Below, piece after piece: positions 5,926-11,090 of a stretch of DNA of 11,090 bases. Under the pieces are notes generated by a model. The model did not search any database. It saw nothing but the letters and a program-made list of their open reading frames with translations, and had not been told where the DNA came from. Within the stretch, counting starts at the first letter, position 1. Each line of letters opens with the position of its first letter. The DNA is from CAZTYW01 sp964617695 (GTDB lineage Bacteria; Chloroflexota; Dehalococcoidia; UBA2247; RBG-13-53-26), in assembly GCA_964617695.1 (NCBI GenBank), contig CAZTYW010000065.1, positions 1 through 11,090 of the forward strand, written 5' to 3'. Made by a program: the position numbers and the translations under genes.

Positions 5926-7254
5926 GTGGAAGGACCGCGAGAGAAGACCACCGCGCAGAAATCAACGGAGACCTCTAAGAGAGTGCGCCTCATGGTGAAG
6001 GATCTGGCTCAGAAGGCCCACGAGGCCCGCGCCAGGCAAGAGCCGATTGCCTACCTCTTTATCGCCAGTGCCTATGATGACATCCTGAGGGCCATGGACA
6101 TTGTTACGGTGGGAACGGAGAACTACGCCGGCCTTTGCGCCGCCAAGATGGCCGCGGAGCCATTCCTGGCGAAAGCTGAATCTGAAGGCTACCCGAGGAA
6201 CCTGTGCACCTATGCCACCTGCGGACTGGGATTCGACGCCGTGCGCCGCGATCTGGGTGGGGCAATGCCGCCGAACTCCCCCGACGGCGGAATGGAGCAG
6301 CCTACGGTGATGCTGGGGACCGGCATGATGATCTGCGACCCCAGATACAAGTGGTATCAGGCGGCCCAGCGCTACACTGACTCGCCCACACACGTTCTCG
6401 GCCTGCTCAACCCGTCGCACTACTATACCCATGCGGACTTCCGGGAGTTCCGGGAGTACTACATAAAATACGTGGCGGAAGAGTTAAGAGAGCTGGTCAA
6501 GTTTCTGGAGAAGCGGACAGGCCGGCGCATGGACTGGGACCGGTTGAGCCAGGTTGTCGATCTCAGCGAGAAGACCATCAGGCTATGGAGTGACACCTAT
6601 GACTTGCGAAAGGCAGTGCCCGCGCCGATGCCAACGGAGGACGCCCTGAATGCCATGGTGCCGGGCTATTTCATGATGGGCACGCAACCGGCATATGACT
6701 TCTACCGTGAGCTGTACGACGAGATCAAGTACAGGGTGGACCACAAGATCGGCACTATCGCCGATGAGAAGTATCGCCTGTTGTGGGCGCTCAGCCTGCC
6801 GCCCTGGTACGGCCTGGTGATTTTCAACTACTTCGAAAGCAGAGGGGCAGTGTTTCCGATAGAGGTGGTATACCACCCGCCGCCGTCTCCCCAGATACCG
6901 GACGCGGTGGCAGACCCCATCGAACGGATTGCCTGGCGATTCTACGACTCCATGACGCAGCGGTTTGAAAAGGCCAGAGGGCACACGGGCGATCCCTGGG
7001 TGGAATACTTCCTGGAGCTAATCGAGGACTACAAACTGGATGGCGTGGTCTTCCACCAGGCCATGACCTGCCGGACCATACATACAGGCCAGTTGCACCA
7101 GATAAACGTGCTCAAGAAGCATACGGACAAGCCGGTACTGCTTCTGGAAGGGGATATCGTCGATGTCCGGAACTATAGCGAAGAGGCAACTCACAAGAGA
7201 ATTGACTTCTTCATCGAGATACTGGAGCAATACAAGACGAGGCATGCGCAGTGA
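5926..7254 (+). CDS. 2-hydroxyacyl-CoA dehydratase / benzoyl-CoA reductase family subunit (HgdA/BcrB-like)
   Basis: 442 residues from a GTG start, 11 bases after the partner gene; a strong AAGGAGG (5915-5921) lies 4 bases ahead. Met23 at 5992 is a poorer alternative start with no clear ribosome site. It is the second catalytic subunit of the heterodimer. Family features in order: YLFIASAYDDILRAMDI (43-59), PENY-like GTENYAGLCAAK with Cys71, LCTYATCGLG with Cys94 and Cys99, Cys137 in MMICDPRYKWYQ, and the C-terminal half with DYKLDGVVFHQAMTCRTI (Cys382) and LLLEGDIVDVRNYSEEATH (406-424). The size matches BcrB/BadE (~440) better than most dehydratase alpha subunits. With its 382-residue partner, the pair has a benzoyl-CoA-reductase-like size pattern. 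The ATP-driven activator (BcrAD or HgdC type) that would feed it electrons is absent from the window. Confidence 0.92.
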   Translation: MEGPREKTTAQKSTETSKRVRLMVKDLAQKAHEARARQEPIAYLFIASAYDDILRAMDIVTVGTENYAGLCAAKMAAEPFLAKAESEGYPRNLCTYATCGLGFDAVRRDLGGAMPPNSPDGGMEQPTVMLGTGMMICDPRYKWYQAAQRYTDSPTHVLGLLNPSHYYTHADFREFREYYIKYVAEELRELVKFLEKRTGRRMDWDRLSQVVDLSEKTIRLWSDTYDLRKAVPAPMPTEDALNAMVPGYFMMGTQPAYDFYRELYDEIKYRVDHKIGTIADEKYRLLWALSLPPWYGLVIFNYFESRGAVFPIEVVYHPPPSPQIPDAVADPIERIAWRFYDSMTQRFEKARGHTGDPWVEYFLELIEDYKLDGVVFHQAMTCRTIHTGQLHQINVLKKHTDKPVLLLEGDIVDVRNYSEEATHKRIDFFIEILEQYKTRHAQ

Positions 7255-7264
7255 GCGCCAATGC

Positions 7265-7270
7265 GGAGGA
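7265..7270 (+). promoter_or_regulatory. Ribosome binding site that sets the ferredoxin start
   Basis: GGAGGA lies 5 bases before ATG 7276 and 8 before ATG 7279. It also lies inside the reading frame that would start at ATG 7261, so initiation at 7261 is unlikely. Confidence 0.6.
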
Positions 7271-7275
7271 AAAGG

Positions 7276-7509
7276 ATGATGGCTAGGGGAGAGATAGTCA
7301 TAAACGAGACCCTCTGCCAAGGCTGCGGATACTGCCAGGAGTTCTGCAAGCGCAAGTGCGTGGTCATGTCGGTCGACAAGTTCAGCCCCCGGGGGAATGT
7401 GCTGCCGGTTTTCGCCGATCCTGAGCGCTGCGACTCTTGCGGGATCTGTGGCTGGATGTGCCCCCATATGGCTATCGAAGTGTACAGGTACGTGGATAGT
7501 AACTCGTGA
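7276..7509 (+). CDS. korD: 2-oxoacid:ferredoxin oxidoreductase delta subunit (2[4Fe-4S] ferredoxin)
   Basis: 77 residues from ATG 7276 (76 from ATG 7279; both fit the ribosome site). Two complete CX2CX2CX3C motifs are present: Cys14, 17, 20, 24 and Cys52, 55, 58, 62, the second ending in CP. Each should bind a [4Fe-4S] cluster. An extra Cys28 lies in the KRKC stretch. The sequence between the motifs (VMSVDKFSPRGN) is typical of delta subunits of KorABCD/VorABCD-type enzymes. It should pass electrons from the TPP/cluster core to external ferredoxin. It lies 21 bases after the dehydratase subunit and just before the alpha subunit, giving the common order delta-alpha-beta-gamma. It could also serve the dehydratase activator as electron donor, which is inference. 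The kor symbol refers to subunit type, not a proven 2-oxoglutarate substrate. Confidence 0.9.
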   Translation: MMARGEIVINETLCQGCGYCQEFCKRKCVVMSVDKFSPRGNVLPVFADPERCDSCGICGWMCPHMAIEVYRYVDSNS

Positions 7510-7556
7510 AGTGAGCGGGCTTGTGCACATTAGCCTTTGCCTGGCAAATTCTGGAA

Positions 7557-7563
7557 GCGGGAG
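7557..7563 (+). promoter_or_regulatory. Ribosome binding site that sets the alpha-subunit start
   Basis: GCGGGAG is 6 bases before ATG 7570. The frame is open further upstream to a TTG at 7537, but no ribosome site precedes that codon and the family N-terminus (LVQGNEAVGWGAL) begins right after ATG 7570. Confidence 0.5.
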
Positions 7564-7569
7564 TCTGGG

Positions 7570-8664
7570 ATGACGGATAGAATGCTGGTTCAAGGAAATG
7601 AGGCTGTTGGGTGGGGTGCTTTGGCGGCGGAATGCGACGGCTTCTTTGGCTACCCCATCACTCCACAGAATGAGATCCCCGAGTTCTTCGCCAAAGAGAT
7701 GCCGAAGCGGGGCAAGGTCTTTGTCCAGACGCAATCCGAGACCGGTGCCATCATGATGCTCTTTGGAGGTGCGGCCGCGGGCTTCCGGGTGATGACGTCC
7801 ACCTCCAGCCCCGGATGGAGTCTGATGCAGGAGGGTATGTCCCATCTGGCAGCAGCCGAGTTGCCCTGCGTCGTCGTTCTGGTGCAGAGGGGTGGGCCGG
7901 GGCAAGGGAGCATCCGGCATGCCCAGATGGACTATCTCTGCGTGACCCGGACCGGGGGTGGCGGAGGCTACAAGAATATCGTCCTGGCTCCAGCCTCGGT
8001 ACAGGAAACGCACGATCTGGTCCAGATGGCGTTCTACTTGGCGGACAAGTACTCCAATCCGGTAGTGGTTTTGTCGGATGGCATCCTAGGCCTCGTGGCG
8101 GAAACACTGGAAGCTAAGAAGCTGCACTTTGGCCCGTTGCCGGAGAAGACCTGGGCGGTGAGGGGACGGGATGTTCAGAAAGATAAGGTCCGACGCTATA
8201 TTCATACCTACCCTGGCACTGCGCCGCCGCCTCGCGGGTATCCCAACTACGTCTACTGGCTGGAGCACATCGGCCAGAAGTATCAACAGATGAAGGATTC
8301 TGAGGTGAGGTACGAGGCCTACCGAACGGATGACGCAGAGTTGCTGCTGGTGGCCTACGGGTACGTCTCGCGGGTCTGCAAAGAGGCAATCAGTGGCGCT
8401 CGAGCCGAGGGCCGCAAAGTGGGCCTCATCCGGCCCATAACCTTGTGGCCGTTCCCTTCGCAGGTGCTCAACGAAAAGGCCAACCAGGGATGCCGGTTCC
8501 TGGTGATAGAGGACAGCCTGGGACAAATGGTGGACGACGTCAAGATGGCCGTCCTCGGCCGGGCGGAGGTGAGTTTCATGGGGCTCTTGAGTCGTCACAT
8601 CCCAACCGATGGAGGCATGATCCTGCCGGGGAGAGTCCTTCAAGAGATACGGAGGCTGTCATGA
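7570..8664 (+). CDS. korA: 2-oxoacid:ferredoxin oxidoreductase alpha subunit (KorA/VorB type)
   Basis: 364 residues, the normal length for KorA/VorB-type alpha subunits. It joins the TPP-binding beta subunit to oxidise a 2-oxo acid plus CoA to acyl-CoA, CO2 and reduced ferredoxin in the cytoplasm. The signatures are all present: QGNEAVGWGALAAECDGFFG and YPITPQNEIPEFF (8-40), QTQSETGAIMMLFGGAAAG (53-71), MTSTSSPGWSLMQEGMSHL (75-93) and the RGGPGQGS loop (107-114). The C-terminal domain carries VGLIRPITLWPFPSQ (284-298) and VIEDSLGQMVDDVK, typical of the transketolase-C-like domain. It overlaps the beta gene by four bases (ATGA). The substrate could be a branched-chain, aromatic or dicarboxylic 2-oxo acid; sequence alone does not say. 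Confidence 0.93.
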   Translation: MTDRMLVQGNEAVGWGALAAECDGFFGYPITPQNEIPEFFAKEMPKRGKVFVQTQSETGAIMMLFGGAAAGFRVMTSTSSPGWSLMQEGMSHLAAAELPCVVVLVQRGGPGQGSIRHAQMDYLCVTRTGGGGGYKNIVLAPASVQETHDLVQMAFYLADKYSNPVVVLSDGILGLVAETLEAKKLHFGPLPEKTWAVRGRDVQKDKVRRYIHTYPGTAPPPRGYPNYVYWLEHIGQKYQQMKDSEVRYEAYRTDDAELLLVAYGYVSRVCKEAISGARAEGRKVGLIRPITLWPFPSQVLNEKANQGCRFLVIEDSLGQMVDDVKMAVLGRAEVSFMGLLSRHIPTDGGMILPGRVLQEIRRLS

Positions 8665-9425
8665 GCAACCAGTCGGCCGTGGGCAAGGTCAAGGTGGTCG
8701 GAGCCGGGCATGTGCTGTGGATGCCGGTACCCGGCTGTCCGGGATGCCAGGCGGGTTCGGTCGGGCGGATCATCGCCGATGTCCTGGAGGAGATGGGACT
8801 GGATGGCAAAGCCATACTGTCTGACGGGATCGGCTGTCACTCGGGGGTGGCTGTCTTGAACCTGGACGTGGTGCAGGGTTCTCACGGCGGTGCGCCGGAC
8901 ATGGCCACTGCCGTCAAACGTCTCTCCCCTGACAGTTTTGTGTTCACGGTCCAGGGAGATGGCGATTGCATTGCCATTGGGGCCGGATCGTTTATCGGGG
9001 CCCTGACGAGGAGCGAGATGATCACGATCATAATGGTCAACAACGCCAACTATGGGACCACAGGCGGCCAAATGGCGCCGACAACGCTGATGGGACAGAA
9101 GACCACTACCACGCCATCCGGGCGCGACGTCGCCAGCGGCGGCTATCCGGTGCGGGTGGCCGAGTTGGCGGCCACCTTCAGGAGCGTGGCCTACAGCGCC
9201 CGCGGCGCCCTGACCACACCGGCCAACTACCAGCGTACGAAGAAATACATCAAGACCGCTTTCCAGAAGCAGGTCGATCACGCCGGCCTAGGCTTCGTGG
9301 AGGTGCTGGCTGCCTGCCCGCCCAACTGGCACCTCAGCCCGGTGGAGTCACTGAAGTGGATCGAGGAGAAGATGATCCCGGAGTTCCCTCTGGGCGAGTT
9401 CAAGAACGTGGACCGGGCGACCTAG
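8661..9425 (+). CDS. korB: 2-oxoacid:ferredoxin oxidoreductase beta subunit (TPP-binding)
   Basis: 254 residues from ATG 8661, which overlaps the alpha stop as ATGA; GGAGG (8651-8655) lies 5 bases ahead. The same frame is open upstream to 8445, but that stretch lies inside the alpha gene and is not homologous. The TPP/Mg site is clear: GDGD at 99-102 and NNANYGTTGGQ at 127-137. The beta-subunit [4Fe-4S] cluster should be held by Cys26 and Cys29 (PGCPGC), Cys59 (GIGCHS) and Cys219 (LAACPPNW), the family pattern. This is the site where the 2-oxo acid is decarboxylated on TPP and electrons enter the iron-sulfur chain. It is full length with no missing key residues. Confidence 0.93.
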   Translation: MSNQSAVGKVKVVGAGHVLWMPVPGCPGCQAGSVGRIIADVLEEMGLDGKAILSDGIGCHSGVAVLNLDVVQGSHGGAPDMATAVKRLSPDSFVFTVQGDGDCIAIGAGSFIGALTRSEMITIIMVNNANYGTTGGQMAPTTLMGQKTTTTPSGRDVASGGYPVRVAELAATFRSVAYSARGALTTPANYQRTKKYIKTAFQKQVDHAGLGFVEVLAACPPNWHLSPVESLKWIEEKMIPEFPLGEFKNVDRAT

Positions 9426-9453
9426 CACCTGGTGTATCAAGAGGGGAGAATCC

Positions 9454-10014
9454 ATGGAACAGAGGACAGCTTCGAAAGTGGAACTGATCATCGTGGGCCT
9501 GGGGGGAATGGGTGTGCTCGTTGCTGGACGCCTGCTTGCCTCAGCAGCTCTTGGCAGCCATAAGCACGTGTCGTGGATGCCCACGTATGGCGAGGCCAGG
9601 CGGGGCGGGCTTTCGGAGTGCACCATCATCCTGTCCCAGGATGAGATCGCCTCTCCTATCTTGGACGTCGCGGGGGCGATCTTGATGCTGGATAGCTCTC
9701 AGATCAAGGCGTTTGAGCAGCGCGTGCGGCCGGGCGGGATGATGATAGTGGAGAAGGCCGGGTTGAAAGAGAAGCCGGGCAGGGAAGACATCAAGGTGGT
9801 TCCTGTCTCCGGGATGGAAATGGCCATGGGACTCGGCAGCTTGCAGACGGCAAACCTGGTCATGCTAGGGGCATATATGGAATTGGCCAAGCCTCTCTCT
9901 CCCCAGTTGATCGAAGAGGAACTCCAGAGAAAATACAGCGACGGAGTGCTGGAGCGCAACACAAAGGCTTTCAGGGCTGGACTGGAAGTGGGGAGGGCCC
10001 TGGGATCCATCTAG
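9454..10014 (+). CDS. korC: 2-oxoacid:ferredoxin oxidoreductase gamma subunit
   Basis: 186 residues, the usual gamma-subunit length. The glycine-rich start VGLGGMGVLVAGRLLASAA (14-32) and the block WMPTYGEARRGGLSECTIIL (41-60) followed by EIASPI are diagnostic for the PFOR/KOR gamma domain, which contributes to CoA binding. GAGGGGAG (9441-9448) lies 5 bases before the ATG. The gene follows the beta subunit by 28 bases and completes the four-subunit enzyme. The C-terminal region (SLQTANLVMLGAYMEL, then a helix rich in Glu and Lys) is also as expected. No oddities were seen. Confidence 0.92.
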   Translation: MEQRTASKVELIIVGLGGMGVLVAGRLLASAALGSHKHVSWMPTYGEARRGGLSECTIILSQDEIASPILDVAGAILMLDSSQIKAFEQRVRPGGMMIVEKAGLKEKPGREDIKVVPVSGMEMAMGLGSLQTANLVMLGAYMELAKPLSPQLIEEELQRKYSDGVLERNTKAFRAGLEVGRALGSI

Positions 10015-10016
10015 AT

Positions 10017-10024
10017 GAGGAGGT
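10017..10024 (+). promoter_or_regulatory. Ribosome binding site that sets the 2-hydroxyacid dehydrogenase start
   Basis: GAGGAGGT begins two bases after the gamma-subunit stop and ends 7 bases before ATG 10032. The upstream in-frame GTG at 10023 overlaps this site, so it cannot be the real start. Confidence 0.65.
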
Positions 10025-10031
10025 GCCGTCA

Positions 10032-11072
10032 ATGAGATTCCAGGTGGTCCAGGTCATGTTCGAGCCCGGATCATTCATGCCGGACTACGGAGAGATGCTG
10101 AAGCAGGCTGGACTCGACGTCGAGTTCAAGAAGGTCAACTGCACGAGTGAAGAAGAGATAATCGCTGCGGCGCGGGATGCTGACGCCGTCATCGGAGTGG
10201 CCACCTTCCAGAAGTTCTCGAGGAAGGTGATCCAGTCGTTGCCGAAGTTGAGGTTCATCATGAGTATGGGCATCGGCTATGACAACCTGGACGTGAAGGC
10301 TGCCACGGAGCACGGGGTCCTGGCCGCCAATGTGCCGGACTACTGCCTTGACGAGATGTCAGATCATGTCATGGCGCTGGTCCTGGCCTGCGCCAGGAAG
10401 ATCGTGAAGCTGGGGACTATGGTCAAAGAGGGAGGATGGCAGAAGGAGCCCGACCCCAACATCCAGCGCAACATCTGGCCGACAATGTCGCGCCTGCGCG
10501 GGCAGACGCTGGGGCTGGTGGGGCTGGGGAGGGTGCCGCGTGCTCTGCTGCCCAAAGCTAAGGGCTTCGGCATGAGAGTTATCGCCTGCGATCCCTATGT
10601 GGACTCGAGTGTGTTCCAGTCACTGGGGGTAGAGAGAGTGGATCTCGATACACTGCTGGCGCAGTCCGATTTCATTTCTCTCCACGCCGCCCTGACCCCC
10701 GAGACGACGCACATGCTGGGAGCCGGACGGTTCGAGAAGATGAAACCGACGGCCTATCTGGTTAACACTGCGAGGGGGGCGCTTGTAGACCACTCCGCTC
10801 TTTATCAAGCCCTCACGAAAAACCAGATAGCTGGGGCGGCACTCGACGTCACTGATCCAGCGCCGATCTCGGTCAACGACCCACTGCTGAAGCTGGACAA
10901 CGTAATCATCACCGCTCATTCAGCCCATGCTTCCATACCGGCACTCATGGAGCTTCTTGAGCGTCCGGGGCGCGAAGTGGCCAGGGTGCTGAAGGGAGAA
11001 TGGCCGGTGGGACTTCTGAACTCTGGGGCCAAGGACAAGTACAAACAGAAATGGGGACAGAACTTGAATTGA
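10032..11072 (+). CDS. D-isomer-specific 2-hydroxyacid dehydrogenase family protein, atypical active site
   Basis: 346 residues. The family normally reduces a 2-oxo acid to a (R)-2-hydroxy acid with NAD(P)H. The N-terminal substrate domain shows LPKLRFIMSMGIGYDNLDVK (70-89) and NVPDYCLDEMSDHVMALVL (100-118). The nucleotide domain shows GLVGLGRVPRALLPKAKGFG, acidic Asp187, and NTARGALVDHSAL with catalytic Arg248. His296 lies in ITAHSAHAS. Two departures stand out. The GxGxxG motif reads GLGRVP (164-169), with Pro for the third Gly. The usual catalytic Glu in the DPEP/FEPEP segment is Ala277 (DVTDPAPI), one base change from Glu. The C-terminus ends in a lysine-rich tail after GLLNSG. In context it would supply the 2-hydroxy acid for the CoA-transferase and dehydratase, as FldH or LdhA do, but reduced or altered activity is possible. 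It lies 17 bases after the gamma gene, in the same operon. Confidence 0.88.
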   Translation: MRFQVVQVMFEPGSFMPDYGEMLKQAGLDVEFKKVNCTSEEEIIAAARDADAVIGVATFQKFSRKVIQSLPKLRFIMSMGIGYDNLDVKAATEHGVLAANVPDYCLDEMSDHVMALVLACARKIVKLGTMVKEGGWQKEPDPNIQRNIWPTMSRLRGQTLGLVGLGRVPRALLPKAKGFGMRVIACDPYVDSSVFQSLGVERVDLDTLLAQSDFISLHAALTPETTHMLGAGRFEKMKPTAYLVNTARGALVDHSALYQALTKNQIAGAALDVTDPAPISVNDPLLKLDNVIITAHSAHASIPALMELLERPGREVARVLKGEWPVGLLNSGAKDKYKQKWGQNLN

Positions 11073-11090
11073 CCGTAGCGGGCGAGCAGA

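Noticed and set aside
7522..7529. Palindrome TGTGCACA between the delta and alpha genes
   Set aside because: An 8-base palindrome is expected by chance at this length, and there is no second half-site or promoter nearby.
7018..8013. Long reverse-strand open frame (331 codons) across the ferredoxin and alpha-subunit genes
   Set aside because: It crosses three well-supported forward genes and a gap, and its translation shows no recognisable domain.
8445..8660. Upstream extension of the beta-subunit frame
   Set aside because: The stretch lies inside the alpha gene in another frame; beta-subunit homology and a ribosome site both place the start at 8661.

Overview
The window reads as one anaerobic acyl-CoA / 2-oxo acid metabolism cluster. 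All ten intact genes lie on the + strand, mostly separated by short gaps. The base composition is moderately GC-rich. The gene content (ferredoxin-dependent 2-oxoacid oxidoreductase, radical-type 2-hydroxyacyl-CoA dehydratase or benzoyl-CoA reductase subunits, class III CoA-transferase, HMG-CoA-synthase-like protein fused to a DUF35 domain) points to a strictly anaerobic bacterium. I would guess an uncultured Chloroflexota (Dehalococcoidia-like) or Desulfobacterota lineage, but the sequence does not prove the taxon.

Region 1 (1-335): the possible tail of an upstream gene, then a decayed copy of the N-terminus of the next gene. The dead copy has a near-perfect ribosome binding site and two in-frame stops. 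Region 2 (336-2991): an HMG-CoA-synthase-like protein with a C-terminal zinc-ribbon/OB-fold (DUF35) domain, followed after one base by an SCP2/archaeal-type thiolase. In the synthase-like protein all three canonical catalytic residues appear to be replaced, while the thiolase keeps its Cys and His residues. Region 3 (2992-3414): no intact gene, but it holds a recognisable remnant of an Old Yellow Enzyme / 2,4-dienoyl-CoA reductase family gene, then a possible promoter.

Region 4 (3415-7254): a CaiB/BaiF class III CoA-transferase, a structured 133-base gap with a candidate 27-residue ORF, and the two subunits of a 2-hydroxyacyl-CoA dehydratase / benzoyl-CoA reductase family enzyme. Region 5 (7276-10014): a four-subunit 2-oxoacid:ferredoxin oxidoreductase in the order delta (2[4Fe-4S] ferredoxin), alpha, beta (TPP), gamma. 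Region 6 (10032-11072): a D-isomer-specific 2-hydroxyacid dehydrogenase homologue with changes in the nucleotide-binding motif and at the catalytic Glu.

Together the set resembles the two branches of amino-acid (Stickland-type) fermentation. In the reductive branch a 2-oxo acid is reduced to a 2-hydroxy acid, activated with CoA and dehydrated to an enoyl-CoA. In the oxidative branch a 2-oxo acid is oxidised to an acyl-CoA with reduced ferredoxin. The thiolase/HMGS-like pair would make or break a C-C bond. The ATP-dependent activator needed by the dehydratase/reductase (HgdC/FldI or BcrAD type) is not in the window. An alternative reading is a benzoyl-CoA-reductase-like ring reduction fed by the oxidoreductase. 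The true substrate cannot be fixed from sequence alone.
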